Shown here: positions 1 through 9,035 of the stretch, piece by piece
How the letters are laid out: the number at the start of each line of letters is the position of its first letter
Position numbering within the stretch: the first letter of the stretch is position 1
Source: Panacibacter microcysteis
Lineage (GTDB): Bacteria > Bacteroidota > Bacteroidia > Chitinophagales > Chitinophagaceae
Direction: 5' to 3'
DNA length: 64,000 nt
Assembly: GCF_015831355.1 (NCBI RefSeq)
Contig: NZ_JADWYR010000001.1
Coordinates: forward strand, 2,046,001 to 2,110,000
Position numbers and translations under genes: made by a program
Notes under the pieces: generated by a model
The model's database searches: none
Told to the model about the DNA's origin: nothing
The model's input: the letters and a program-made list of their open reading frames with translations, nothing else

Positions 1-320
1 TTAAAACCATTTCCATTAAACTCAGGAAAGATGGCTACGATGTAATAACCTGCCAGGACGGACAGGAGGCAATTGCGAAGATCAATGAGCTGCATCCTGA
101 CTTGGTTATTGCAGATATTATGTTGCCCTATGCATCTGGTTTTGAAATTGTAAACGCAGTAAAAGCGATCGCCGAAAAGAAAATATACGTGATCATGTTA
201 TCTGCACTGGGACAGGAAAAAACAGTGGCCGAGGCTTTTAGTCTTGGTGCTGATGATTATATGACGAAGCCTTTTAGTTTATCAGAACTATCGATCAGGG
301 TAAAGAAGCTGATCAGGTAA
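1..320 (+). CDS. Response regulator receiver domain, 5' end outside window
   Basis: The reading frame is open from base 3 to the stop at 320, so this is the C-terminal part of a protein that starts before the window. It is a CheY-like receiver: the phospho-acceptor Asp lies in the VIADIMLP stretch, a conserved Ser in MLSAL and the invariant Lys in TKPFS. It ends right after the last receiver helix (RVKKLIR), so there is no C-terminal output domain; any output domain would have to be upstream. It lies 64 bases before the HEAT-repeat gene and is probably the first visible gene of the 1-4984 operon, where it would signal to envelope polymer synthesis by protein contact. That role is inference from context. 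Confidence 0.85.
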   Translation, partial: KTISIKLRKDGYDVITCQDGQEAIAKINELHPDLVIADIMLPYASGFEIVNAVKAIAEKKIYVIMLSALGQEKTVAEAFSLGADDYMTKPFSLSELSIRVKKLIR

Positions 321-384
321 AATGAGAGCCGGTGATAACCGGTTTTGTTATTGTACAGACGTTTAAAAATTCCAATATCCATCA

Positions 385-1476
385 ATGCCGGTACTGCTGA
401 ACCATACCAGTTTTTTTCATTATGTAAGACCGGCTTACCTCATTAACGCTGCGTTTTTCTTTGCTATACTGGCTGCAGTTTTTCTAACCCTTTCTTTTAC
501 CAGTCTCTACCGCCGGAAAAGGAGCTACTTTATTAAGCGCAAGGTGGAAAAGCGTTTTGAAACGCTGATCAGCAACGCATTGCTCGAAGAAGAAACGGCT
601 GCTGAAATACCGGCAGGAATTACAAGACATTTACGCAGTAAAATAAAACGTGCATATGCGATACAGTTATTGGTCAATGCACGGAGAAGCATGCGCGGTA
701 TTGCGGGTGAGAACATCGTTTCTCTTTACCTGCAACTTGGTTTCAAGCACGATTCCATCAGTAAATTCAAAAGCCGCAGGTGGCATTTGAAAGCAGAAGG
801 GATACATGAGTTGTATATGATGAACCAGCAGGATATGCTGGTGCATATATACCGTCATACTAATAACGCTAACGAGTATGTGCGTACAGAAGCACAAACC
901 GCAGTGGTATACTTTTCTGGTTTTGATGGTCTTCGTTTTCTTGATTTGGTTTCCACACCCATATCAGACTGGCAGCAGGTAAAATTGTTGGAACAACTAA
1001 AACAGCTTACGCCAAAGGAGTTGACAGGGTTAAGCAAATGGCTGCGTTCTGAGAATGAGTCAGTGGTGTTGTTTGCATTGAGACTTGCAGAAGTGTACCA
1101 GCAGTTCCAGGTACATGAAGCAGTTGTGCATGCACTTTCTCACCAAAGTGAAAAAGTAAGGATACAGGCTGTAAAAACACTGGTACATATTGCCGATGAA
1201 ACAACGGCCGCCGCACTGACCAGGCAATATTATAAAGAACGCTTTACCAATAAACTGAATATTCTCAATAATATCAGCGCTGTTGCGTCTGACGAAGACC
1301 TGGATTTTCTTGCGGCGGAGCTGGAAAACAGTAACCACTTTTTAAAAGTAGCTGCAGCAAATGTTATTGCTGCATGCTGCTCAAACGGAATTCAGTTATT
1401 GAAGGATAAGGCCAGCCTTGCTCCGCAATTGTATGCCGATATTTATCAACATGTAAAATTCCAGGTAAGCAGATGA
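385..1476 (+). CDS. Membrane-anchored HEAT-repeat protein
   Basis: 363 aa. A hydrophobic segment at about residues 18-42 is followed by a basic stretch (YRRKRSYFIKRK), which predicts an N-terminal anchor with the rest in the cytoplasm. The remainder is helical and shows HEAT-like repeats, for example around residues 150-200 and 225-350 with the recurring pattern of a hydrophobic helix, V/I-R/K-x-x-A and a second helix. HEAT repeats are protein-binding scaffolds with no catalysis expected. The gene overlaps the glycosyltransferase by 4 bases (ATGA at 1473-1476), so the two are translationally coupled, and it follows a stand-alone receiver domain. I infer that it links the regulator to the glycosyltransferase. 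The exact biological role is not known. Confidence 0.8.
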   Translation: MPVLLNHTSFFHYVRPAYLINAAFFFAILAAVFLTLSFTSLYRRKRSYFIKRKVEKRFETLISNALLEEETAAEIPAGITRHLRSKIKRAYAIQLLVNARRSMRGIAGENIVSLYLQLGFKHDSISKFKSRRWHLKAEGIHELYMMNQQDMLVHIYRHTNNANEYVRTEAQTAVVYFSGFDGLRFLDLVSTPISDWQQVKLLEQLKQLTPKELTGLSKWLRSENESVVLFALRLAEVYQQFQVHEAVVHALSHQSEKVRIQAVKTLVHIADETTAAALTRQYYKERFTNKLNILNNISAVASDEDLDFLAAELENSNHFLKVAAANVIAACCSNGIQLLKDKASLAPQLYADIYQHVKFQVSR

Positions 1477-2930
1477 ACTGGACAAATTTGATATTTGATT
1501 ATTTCACCTATGCGATCTTCACCTATTCGGTTACGTTGCTGTTGTTTTATATTTTTATTGCAGTTTATTCAGTAGGAGAGACCCGCCGTTACCTGCACAA
1601 AAATAACTATACGGATTACAGGTTGCTTGCTTCTTCTGTCCACTCGCCTTCTATCAGTATTATAGCTCCGGCGTATAATGAAGGTGTGACCATCATTGAA
1701 AATGTGCGTTCGCTGCTTTCTATCTACTATACCAACCTTGAGGTGATCATTGTAAATGATGGCAGTAAAGATGATACGCTGCAGAAGATGATTGATGCCT
1801 ACCAACTGGAAAAGATTGATTTCCTTGTATCGTACCAGGTAAAAACAAAAGAGGTAAGAGGAATTTATAAAAGTAAAAATCCGGTATTTAATAAGCTGGT
1901 AGTAGTTGACAAAATGAACGGCGGCAAAGCCGATGCATTGAATGTAGGTGTAAATGTATCGGCCAATGATTACATTGTTTGTATAGATGTGGATTGTATA
2001 CTGGAGCAGGATGCCATACTAAAAATGGTGAAGCCATTTATGGAAGAGACCGATGGTGTAAAAGTAATTGCATCGGGCGGCGTAATACGCATTGCAAATT
2101 CCTGTGATATAAAACATGGCAAGCTGGATAAAGTGCGGTTACCCCGGCAATACCTTCCACGCATGCAGTCTTTGGAGTATATCCGCGCATTTATACTGGG
2201 CCGCATGGCTTGGGCAAGACTGAACGGGTTGTTGCTTATATCCGGGGCATTCGGTGCATTTGATAAAGAACTTGTTATTAAATGCAACGGTTACAATACC
2301 AATACCGTTGGTGAAGACATGGAACTGGTGGTGCGCATGCGGAGGTATATGGAAGAAAAAAAACTGCCTTACCGCGTTAATTACATTCCCGATCCGCTTT
2401 GCTGGACCGAAGTGCCCTACAACTATACCATTCTTGGCAGGCAAAGAAACCGGTGGACACGCGGCACTATTGAAACATTGTCGATTCACAAAAAAATGTT
2501 TTTAAATCCTCGCTATGGCCTGCTGGGCATGCTTAGCTACCCCTATTGGTTCTTTTTCGAAATGCTGGCGCCGGTAATAGAATTTATAGGGTTCATTGCT
2601 TTCGTGTTTATGGCCGTTATGGGCATTATAGATTGGGAAATGTTTTTTTCGTTTTTCGTTTTCATTATCTGCTTTGGTTATTTGTATTCTGCGTTTTCCA
2701 TTTATATGGAGGTAACCACTTACAACCAGTACAAACGAAAAACAGAAATAGCCAGGTTATTCCTGGCAGCGCTTACGGAGCCTTTTATTTTTCATCCTTT
2801 TGTAATATGGTCAGCCATAAAAGGATTTATGGATAAGATAAAAAGCGATAAACATGAATGGGGCGATATGGCCAGGGCGGGCTTTAATACAACGCCTGCC
2901 GCAACACCTCCTAAACCGAAGGCATCATGA
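1473..2930 (+). CDS. Processive family 2 glycosyltransferase (PgaC/BcsA-like)
   Basis: 485 aa membrane glycosyltransferase. There is one transmembrane helix at about 12-34, then a GT-A domain with the nucleotide-sugar motif VNDGS (94-98), the metal-binding DVD at 172-174, the catalytic ED at 281-282 and the Q-x-x-R-W motif at 324-328 (QRNRW). About three to four further helices run from about 348 to 450. Q-x-x-R-W is the signature of processive beta-glycan synthases such as cellulose, chitin, hyaluronan and poly-GlcNAc synthases, so it should polymerise a sugar from a UDP or GDP donor and extrude the chain. The sugar cannot be read from the sequence. It overlaps its neighbours by 4 bases on both sides. 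Confidence 0.88.
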   Translation: MNWTNLIFDYFTYAIFTYSVTLLLFYIFIAVYSVGETRRYLHKNNYTDYRLLASSVHSPSISIIAPAYNEGVTIIENVRSLLSIYYTNLEVIIVNDGSKDDTLQKMIDAYQLEKIDFLVSYQVKTKEVRGIYKSKNPVFNKLVVVDKMNGGKADALNVGVNVSANDYIVCIDVDCILEQDAILKMVKPFMEETDGVKVIASGGVIRIANSCDIKHGKLDKVRLPRQYLPRMQSLEYIRAFILGRMAWARLNGLLLISGAFGAFDKELVIKCNGYNTNTVGEDMELVVRMRRYMEEKKLPYRVNYIPDPLCWTEVPYNYTILGRQRNRWTRGTIETLSIHKKMFLNPRYGLLGMLSYPYWFFFEMLAPVIEFIGFIAFVFMAVMGIIDWEMFFSFFVFIICFGYLYSAFSIYMEVTTYNQYKRKTEIARLFLAALTEPFIFHPFVIWSAIKGFMDKIKSDKHEWGDMARAGFNTTPAATPPKPKAS

Positions 2931-4984
2931 GTGAGCAAGGGAAAAATATTAAATCTTTTTTTGCCAACAGCGGCAAAGGCTTTATGCAATTGTTCATGGT
3001 GTATAGCATGGCGGCTGTTATTACAGGCGTTGTTGAAATTTTATACGGTTATTACACGTTTGGTTCGGGTGAAGCAGCAGGCATTTTAGTGCTACAGGCT
3101 TTTGTAAAAACCTTCTTTGTGTTGTTGCCATTATGTGTGATGCTCTATATTTTTTATAGTTGTTGTTTCTTCTTCAGTAAAAAGCTGGCCGACTTTGTTC
3201 TCATCACCGTTGCTATCCTGTTATTGATTACGCAAATGGCACTTGCCAAATATTTTCTAACAGCATTGGTGCCACTAGGCGGAGATATATGGGGTTATTC
3301 TTTGCAGGAAGTAAAACAAACCGTAGGTGCCGGCGGTGCCTTATCTGCAGGCATGGTGATCTTTGGTGTTGTTATCATTGCATCACTGGTGCTGTTATTT
3401 ATTTACGTGCCGCATAAAATAAGTATAAGCTTGTATGTAGCACCAGTGCTATTGGTATTGTCTATAACTGGCAATATATGCGCTGTTGCCGCCAAAGCAG
3501 ACCAATGGAAAGCATCAGCAAAAGAATTTGACAATGCGCTTGCAACAAACAAATTATTTTTCTTCTGGCACCAGTCTGTACTGCATTTTTTTCCACCGGT
3601 GTATGAGGTGGACATTTATGCAGATAACTATATAGACGATCCTGCAGCTGCAGGGATTTTTTCGATGGCTGCTGCATTTAGCTACGTGGATGAACAATCA
3701 TTTCCTTTTCTACACCAAAATGCAGTGCCCGATGTGCTCGGTAGTTTTTTTGATTCAACGGCGGAGAAACCGAACATTGTTTTCATTATTGTAGAAGGGC
3801 TCGGCAGGTCATTTGCTAACGAAGATGCTCCTTTGGGAAACTTTACGCCGTTTCTGGACTCGTTATCCAAACAAAGTTTGTACTGGCCCAACTTTTTGAG
3901 TGAAGGTGGAAGGACTTTCGCTGTATTGCCTTCCCTGCTTGGTTCTTTGCCTTTTGGTGAAAACGGTTTTGCAGAGCTTGGCAACACCATGCCACATAAC
4001 ATCAACCTCTTGAATACGCTGCATCACAACGGTTATGAAAGCATATTTTATTATGGTGGAGATGCGCATTTCGATAACATGGATCTGTTTGTAAAAAACA
4101 GCAACGGTATGGTGCAGGATATGCGGTCTTTTCCCGCCGGCTATACAAAACAACCTTCAGAAAATGGGTTTTCATGGGGTTATGGAGATAAAGATTTGTT
4201 CCGCTTTTACCTGTCGCAGTTACCCGCTAAAAAGCAACCTGCGCTAGATGTTTTGTTAACGGTTTCCATGCACAGCCCTTTCAAAATCAATGAGCAGGAA
4301 AAATATCTCGGTGCAGCAGAAGACCGCATCAGTAAGATCGCCACGTCTGAAGCAGAAAAATCCATGTTACTAAAGTTTAAACCACAATTTGCCAGTGTAT
4401 TGTACACCGATGATGCACTGCGCAACTTTATCAGTCAATATGCACAACAGCCATCTTTCCGGCATACGATCTTTGTTATAACAGGCGATCATAGGATGCC
4501 CGAAATTCCAATGGAAAATAAACTGGAACGCTATCATGTGCCGCTGATCGTTTACTCGCCTATGCTCAGTCGTACCGCGACTTTCAGGGCCGTTTCCACG
4601 CATTTTGATGTGGCGCCTACTTTGCTCTCATTTTTAAACCACCGGTATAATATTGCCGTTCCTTCGCAAACAACATTTATCGGCACAGGGCTCGATACCA
4701 GCCGCGCATTTGGTAACGTTCACGCCTATCCGTTAAAGCAAACAAAAACCGACCTGGTAGATTTTATATACGGCAATTACCTGCTCAATAACAACCAGCT
4801 CTTTGAAATTACAAATAAGATGGATCTTATACCTGTAAATGATGAGTCCATAAAAGTAAAGATCACCGCGGCCTTCAATGGCTTCAGGCAGAAAAACGAA
4901 ATGGTGAAAGCAAACAGCAGGCTTGTTCCTGATTCACTGTACCGGCATTACCAAACAGCCAATACACCGCTGGCAGTAAAATAA
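2927..4984 (+). CDS. LTA synthase-like membrane sulfatase-fold transferase
   Basis: 685 aa. Five hydrophobic segments between residues 20 and 190 precede an extracytoplasmic sulfatase/alkaline-phosphatase-fold domain from about residue 280. The LtaS pattern is visible: metal ligand Glu290 (FIIVEGLG), candidate nucleophile Thr330 (GGRTFAV), the HSPF stretch and the GDHR motif near residue 525. LtaS and OpgB relatives transfer phosphoglycerol and EptA relatives phosphoethanolamine onto envelope polymers. Here it overlaps the processive glycosyltransferase by 4 bases, so I infer that it decorates the glycan made by that enzyme with a phosphorylated group. The substrate and product are unknown. 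An alternative is an unrelated phosphatase or sulfatase role. Confidence 0.82.
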   Translation: MSEQGKNIKSFFANSGKGFMQLFMVYSMAAVITGVVEILYGYYTFGSGEAAGILVLQAFVKTFFVLLPLCVMLYIFYSCCFFFSKKLADFVLITVAILLLITQMALAKYFLTALVPLGGDIWGYSLQEVKQTVGAGGALSAGMVIFGVVIIASLVLLFIYVPHKISISLYVAPVLLVLSITGNICAVAAKADQWKASAKEFDNALATNKLFFFWHQSVLHFFPPVYEVDIYADNYIDDPAAAGIFSMAAAFSYVDEQSFPFLHQNAVPDVLGSFFDSTAEKPNIVFIIVEGLGRSFANEDAPLGNFTPFLDSLSKQSLYWPNFLSEGGRTFAVLPSLLGSLPFGENGFAELGNTMPHNINLLNTLHHNGYESIFYYGGDAHFDNMDLFVKNSNGMVQDMRSFPAGYTKQPSENGFSWGYGDKDLFRFYLSQLPAKKQPALDVLLTVSMHSPFKINEQEKYLGAAEDRISKIATSEAEKSMLLKFKPQFASVLYTDDALRNFISQYAQQPSFRHTIFVITGDHRMPEIPMENKLERYHVPLIVYSPMLSRTATFRAVSTHFDVAPTLLSFLNHRYNIAVPSQTTFIGTGLDTSRAFGNVHAYPLKQTKTDLVDFIYGNYLLNNNQLFEITNKMDLIPVNDESIKVKITAAFNGFRQKNEMVKANSRLVPDSLYRHYQTANTPLAVK

Positions 4985-5020
4985 ATAATCCTGGAGTAGA
5001 TTTTTTGGGGATAGTATTTG

Positions 5021-5095
5021 TCAGCAGCGGTACACTATGGCATCGCCTGTTGTGTCACTCACTTGTGCGTTCCGTTTGTTATGGCAACTGTAGCG
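5021..5095 (+). repeat. Intergenic repeat copy 1 (core B)
   Basis: Core TTGTGTCACTCACTTGTGC at 5050-5068 with the usual left extension GGCATCGCCTG and right arm GTTCCGTTTGTTATGGCAACTG. It lies between the convergent genes ending at 4984 (+) and 5148 (-). Only one core base differs from the other B copies. Confidence 0.85.
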
Positions 5096-5147
5096 TTCCT
5101 GCAACCAATCGTGTTGCGGGGCATATCCTCCATGAACACTATTGTTT

Positions 5148-5858
5148 CTATTTTTTCAGCAGTTTATCAAACACAATCTTTTGCATTACGTCATCTTTCA
5201 GGCTGCGGCTTACCGGTATTGCATGTTGCGCAATATTGATGATGTTTCCTTCTATGCTTTTTATTTTATCAAGTGCAACAATGTAAGATTTGTGCACTTT
5301 TATAAACCTGTTTACAGGAAGTTGTTTTTCAACCTGTGCAAGCGTTATGTAACTGAGCATCTTTTTGTCGGCCGTGTAAATGGCAACATAGTTTTGCAAC
5401 GCTTCTGCCAGCAGGATTTCATCGTAATTGATCTTTTCAAAGCGGTTGTCAACCTTCAGGTAAAAATAGCTGGCATCCTGTGGTTGTTGCTTTTGCTTCA
5501 ATGCTATAAAGTCTTTTGCTTTATTTACCGCTTTTACAAATCTGCTAAAAGCAACGGGTTTCACCAGGTAGTCCACTACATCCAGCTCGTAACCTTCCAG
5601 TGCGTACTCCTGGTAAGCTGTTGTAATAATTACCACCGGCGGCTGCTGCAGAGATTTCAGAAATTCAATACCGCTCAGTTTGGGCATCTGTATATCGAGT
5701 AAAATAAGATCAACCGTATTTGTCTTTAGAAAGCTGTTTGCCTGCAATCCGTTTTCGCATACTGCAACAAGATCCAGGAATTCGATGTCCTGTACATATT
5801 CCTGCATGCCTTTTCGGGCCAGCGGTTCATCGTCTGCGATCATGCATGTTAGTTTCAT
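5148..5858 (-). CDS. LytTR-family response regulator
   Basis: 236 aa. An N-terminal receiver has acidic residues at ADDEP, phospho-Asp in LLDIQMP and Lys in VKPVAF. A C-terminal LytTR DNA-binding domain covers about 135-236, with the NRFIKVHKSYIV signature and VSRSLKDD at the end. It is a transcription factor of the LytR/AlgR type. Its start overlaps the last codon of the histidine kinase upstream by 4 bases (5855-5858), so the two form a cognate pair. Target genes are not evident from the sequence. Confidence 0.93.
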   Translation of the reverse strand: MKLTCMIADDEPLARKGMQEYVQDIEFLDLVAVCENGLQANSFLKTNTVDLILLDIQMPKLSGIEFLKSLQQPPVVIITTAYQEYALEGYELDVVDYLVKPVAFSRFVKAVNKAKDFIALKQKQQPQDASYFYLKVDNRFEKINYDEILLAEALQNYVAIYTADKKMLSYITLAQVEKQLPVNRFIKVHKSYIVALDKIKSIEGNIINIAQHAIPVSRSLKDDVMQKIVFDKLLKK

Positions 5859-6877
5859 GGCAGTGTAATGTTTAGTTGCACAGAAAATGTTTCGGCATTG
5901 TCATCAATGTATAGTTCATGATTGCCATTGTATAAAAGTTCCAGTCTTCTTTCTACATTTTTTAAACCAATACCACCCTCTTCATACACAGGCGCTGTTG
6001 CATCTTTGGTGTTTACAATATTGAAGGAAAACATATTGCCGGTTTTGTTTATATGAATATTGATGTAGTTGGGTTTATCTGTATGTGCAGATAAATATTT
6101 AAAGGCATTTTCTATAAAGGGGAGCAATAATAAAGGTGCAATGCTAAAGTTTCCTGTGGTGGCGCTTGCATTAAAGTTGATCTGGTAATGGTTGTCTTTA
6201 CGAAGCCGCTGCATATCTACATAATGTTGCAGGTAATTGATTTCTTTTTCTATGGGTACGGTATCTGCATTGCATTCATATAACTGGTAGCGCAGCATAG
6301 CTGAAAACTTTTGTAAAGATTCCCTGGCAGTGGTATTTGCTTTGTCAATCTGGAAATGAATAGAATTAAGCGAATTGAAAAGGAAATGCGGGTTCATCTG
6401 CGCTTTAAGATATTGCAGCTCGGTGTTTAATTTTTCTACCTGTATTTTTTGCAACAGTTGTTGTTGATTATACCAACGTTTACTTAATTCCAGCGCTAGT
6501 GTGAAAGCAACATAGAATAAGGCTGTAGAAAAATTATAGTAACTATTAAGAAAGAAGTTGCGTTTGGCAACATCGCCTATTACATAGCCGTTAAGCCATG
6601 TATCGTGCAGGTTTTTAAGGGCAGTATAAACTACAAGGCATAACATGAGTGAAAAAATATAAAAGCTGTAACTGCCTTTCTTAAAAAACCGCGGAAACAG
6701 GTAAAGCATATTAAAGTAACAAACAGCGGCCAATAAACCATTGCGTAGAATGATCTCCAGAACAAAATGAAAAGGGCCGGCCTTCGTCCAGGTGAAACTT
6801 TTTAAAAAGCAGTGAAACAGGATGGTTACAAACCAGAATAAAACATGGTCGAGTTTATATTTAAAAAAAAGTTTCAC
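5855..6877 (-). CDS. LytS-type sensor histidine kinase
   Basis: 340 aa. Four predicted transmembrane helices occupy the first 140 residues, followed by a His_kinase (PF06580-type) domain. The phospho-acceptor His is in QMNPHFLFNSLN, the N box in LLLLPFIENAFKYL and a G-rich ATP lid in GGIGLKNVERRLELL. There is no separate periplasmic sensor domain, so the signal is probably perceived in or near the membrane. It is the partner of the LytTR regulator that follows it with a 4-base overlap. Confidence 0.92.
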   Translation of the reverse strand: MKLFFKYKLDHVLFWFVTILFHCFLKSFTWTKAGPFHFVLEIILRNGLLAAVCYFNMLYLFPRFFKKGSYSFYIFSLMLCLVVYTALKNLHDTWLNGYVIGDVAKRNFFLNSYYNFSTALFYVAFTLALELSKRWYNQQQLLQKIQVEKLNTELQYLKAQMNPHFLFNSLNSIHFQIDKANTTARESLQKFSAMLRYQLYECNADTVPIEKEINYLQHYVDMQRLRKDNHYQINFNASATTGNFSIAPLLLLPFIENAFKYLSAHTDKPNYINIHINKTGNMFSFNIVNTKDATAPVYEEGGIGLKNVERRLELLYNGNHELYIDDNAETFSVQLNITLP

Positions 6878-7074
6878 CCGTATAAATTACGCCAAACCTG
6901 CAATATGAGAAAGGGTATTATGCAAAATGTAGCCCGTTCGTGATGAATTGCGTAAGCTTCGTTTTATGCTGTAAATGTTACAGGTAGTCAATTATTGAAT
7001 AATAGCGTTTGGTACCACAGGATTTGCTTACCGGGTTTTCTATAATGGTTGGGTTTGTACAGGGTCTATACGCG

Positions 7075-7162
7075 GCATGAAGATCGCTATTGCCCAATAT
7101 AGTTATGCAGTACAAGAGTGCGACGCAACAGGAGCTTAATAGTAGCAATACTGCCGGGTACA
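7075..7162 (-). repeat. Intergenic repeat copy 2 (core A)
   Basis: Core (reverse strand) TTGCGTCGCACTCTTGTAC at 7110-7128. The left arm on the minus strand is TACCCGGCAGTATTGCTACTA, given here over 7142-7162. The right arm contains TTGGGCAATAGCG. It fills much of the 290-base gap between the dehydrogenase and the kinase gene; I see no gene in the rest of that gap. Confidence 0.88.
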
Positions 7163-7167
7163 TAATA

Positions 7168-8091
7168 TTAAATACCCAGTTTGTCTAACACAATCTTTGC
7201 CATAAGGTAATATGCTTCGTGACTGTAACCGGCAATATGTGGTGTAACGATTACATTGGGCTGCGTACACAACCAGGATAATTGTTCCTGTTGCATGGTT
7301 GTATGTGTTTCCAGCTTTTCGTTTTCCAGCACATCGAGTGCGGCGGCTTTTATTTTGTTTTCTTTCAATGCAAGGATGAGTGCCGCCGTATCTGTAACCT
7401 TACCCCTGCAGGTTGTAAGAAAATAAGGTGGTTGTTTGAATGCGTTGAAAAATGTTTCATTGGCATAATGATGCGTTTCTTCTGTAAGCGGTATATGCAG
7501 GCTTATAACGTCTGCATAGCGGAAGATCTGCTCCGGTGCGGCTTCCCGTATGTAATCATGCGCAAAACCGTGCTTGTATTTATCGTACGCAAGTACGGTA
7601 ACATTAAAAGGAGCCAGCAGTTTTGCAAAGGTTGAGCCCGTATTGCCAAAGCCGATGATGCCAACTGTTTTGCCGCTAAGCTCAGTGCCGCGGTTGGCAT
7701 CCCGTATCCATTTGCCCTGCTTTACTTCATCGAAGCTGCTGCTGATTTTGTTCGTCAGGTTAAGCAATAAGCCAAGCGTATGTTCGGCAACAGCATTGCG
7801 GTTGCCTTCGGGGCTGCTAACACACCGGATGTTTTTTGATTCCGCATAAGGCACATCAATAAGTTCCATACCGCTGCCCAGCCGCCCTATCCATTGCAGT
7901 TGTGTAGCATTATCTAGCACAGGCCGATCTATCTTCAGCCTTGTTGTTATAATAAGCCCGGTGATATTTTCGATAACGGTTAATAATTCATCGTATGTAA
8001 TGGCGGGTTCAAATAATACTTCGTAACCACTGTTCTGCAGGCGCTCAATTAAAGAGTCGTGGACTTTGGCAGTAACTAAAACTTTTTTCAT
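7168..8091 (-). CDS. D-2-hydroxyacid dehydrogenase (phosphoglycerate dehydrogenase-like)
   Basis: 307 aa, NAD-dependent. The NAD-binding Rossmann motif is GIIGFGNTG (about residues 145-153). The catalytic set of the family is present: Arg in TTCRGKVTD, Glu in LDVLENEK and His in TPHIAGYS. It lacks the C-terminal ACT domain of long-form SerA, and the exact substrate cannot be read from sequence (3-phosphoglycerate, glyoxylate or another 2-keto acid). It overlaps the start-proximal rsmA gene by 4 bases (8088-8091), so it is co-transcribed with it. The two functions have no obvious link. Confidence 0.88.
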   Translation of the reverse strand: MKKVLVTAKVHDSLIERLQNSGYEVLFEPAITYDELLTVIENITGLIITTRLKIDRPVLDNATQLQWIGRLGSGMELIDVPYAESKNIRCVSSPEGNRNAVAEHTLGLLLNLTNKISSSFDEVKQGKWIRDANRGTELSGKTVGIIGFGNTGSTFAKLLAPFNVTVLAYDKYKHGFAHDYIREAAPEQIFRYADVISLHIPLTEETHHYANETFFNAFKQPPYFLTTCRGKVTDTAALILALKENKIKAAALDVLENEKLETHTTMQQEQLSWLCTQPNVIVTPHIAGYSHEAYYLMAKIVLDKLGI

Positions 8092-8855
8092 TTCATCTTA
8101 TACGTTAAGGCGGCAAAATCTGCAATGCTCAGTTGTTCTGCCCGTTTGTTGAAAATATCGTTTGTCAGTTCGTCTTCTGTAAAAAGGCTTTTGGTAGCGT
8201 TGCGTAAAGTTTTACGGCGCTGGTTAAAGGCGGCTTTTACAAGTACAACAAAAGACCGTTCACTCTTCACTGCTATGCTGTCTTTTCTCCTGTGCAGTTT
8301 TATTACGCCGCTCATTACTTTTGGTGGCGGGTTAAAACAGCCGGGCGGTACATCGAAGAGGTACTCCACATTGTAAAAAGCCTGTGTAAGCACACTCATA
8401 ATACCATAGACCTTGCTGCCCGGCCCGGAAGCTATACGTTGGGCCACCTCTTTTTGAAACATACCAATGGTAACCGGAACAAGATCTTTCCATTCCAGTA
8501 CTTTGAATACGATCTGCGTGGAAATATTATAAGGGAAGTTGCCAATTACAATAAACGGATCAGTAAAAGGTGCCGCTACATCAAGAAAACTCTGGTGAAT
8601 GATCTTATCTTTTAGTGCCGGGTAGGTATGTAGCAGGTAAGCTACCTTTTCATCGTCAAGCTCTACGGCCTTAAATTCAATACCGTGCAGGCCAAGCATA
8701 TACTTTGTGATAGCGCCTGCGCCCGGGCCTACTTCCACTACTTTGTTGATGGCGGTGCTGTGCATCGTTTCTTCCAATGCTGCAACAATTTTCCTGCTGA
8801 TGTTTTCATCTTTCAGGAAATGCTGGCCAAGTGATTTTTTTAGCGTGTACTGCAT
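8088..8855 (-). CDS. rsmA: 16S rRNA dimethyladenosine transferase RsmA (KsgA)
   Basis: 255 aa when started at the ATG at 8855 ([14 protein letters not shown]); the open frame extends to 8951, but the extra 32 codons do not resemble the family. It dimethylates two adjacent adenines near the 3' end of 16S rRNA using S-adenosylmethionine. Visible motifs are GQHFLKD, the SAM-binding [10 protein letters not shown] and the catalytic N-F-P-Y (GNFPYNIS). A C-terminal helical domain follows. It is the first gene of a two-gene unit with the downstream dehydrogenase. Confidence 0.96.
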   Translation of the reverse strand: MQYTLKKSLGQHFLKDENISRKIVAALEETMHSTAINKVVEVGPGAGAITKYMLGLHGIEFKAVELDDEKVAYLLHTYPALKDKIIHQSFLDVAAPFTDPFIVIGNFPYNISTQIVFKVLEWKDLVPVTIGMFQKEVAQRIASGPGSKVYGIMSVLTQAFYNVEYLFDVPPGCFNPPPKVMSGVIKLHRRKDSIAVKSERSFVVLVKAAFNQRRKTLRNATKSLFTEDELTNDIFNKRAEQLSIADFAALTYKMK

Positions 8856-8870
8856 GCAGGGCAAAAGTAA

Positions 8871-8894
8871 GGCAATGAGGCAATGAGGCAATGC
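8871..8894. repeat. Three tandem 8-mers upstream of rsmA
   Basis: GGCAATGA, GGCAATGA, GGCAATGC in a row, 16 bases upstream of the rsmA start codon. This is a short tandem repeat that could vary in copy number; no function is evident. Confidence 0.8.
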
Positions 8895-8944
8895 GAGGGT
8901 AGAAGGTGCGATTTTTTTTGTTTTCTTGTGGATAGATAAAATAA

Positions 8945-8980
8945 AAAACACCCCGTTTTTTTTTGCGGAGTGTTTAATTC
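8945..8980 (-). terminator. Rho-independent terminator of the universal stress protein gene
   Basis: Read on the minus strand, AAACACTCCG pairs with CGGGGTGTTT (one G-T wobble) around a short A-rich loop and is followed by a T run. It lies just downstream of the stress protein gene and upstream of rsmA, separating the two transcripts. Confidence 0.8.
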
Positions 8981-9035
8981 GTTATGCCCTAAGCCTAATA
9001 AGCCCTAATCTTTCAACCTTCTTTTTTGCCTGCTT

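Noticed and set aside
5005-5286. Overlapping plus-strand frames of 60-93 codons around 5005-5286
   Set aside because: They run through repeat copy 1 and antisense to the LytTR gene. The peptide is the translated repeat (CVTHLCVPF type), which recurs at other repeat copies and is not a gene.
5142-5702. Plus-strand frame of 186 codons opposite the LytTR regulator
   Set aside because: Entirely antisense to a gene with clear receiver and LytTR motifs; composition (Phe, Tyr, Cys rich) is that of a shadow frame.
8871-8894. Tandem 8-mers before rsmA as a regulatory switch
   Set aside because: Three units only, outside the reading frame and the likely promoter; probably a replication-slippage trace.
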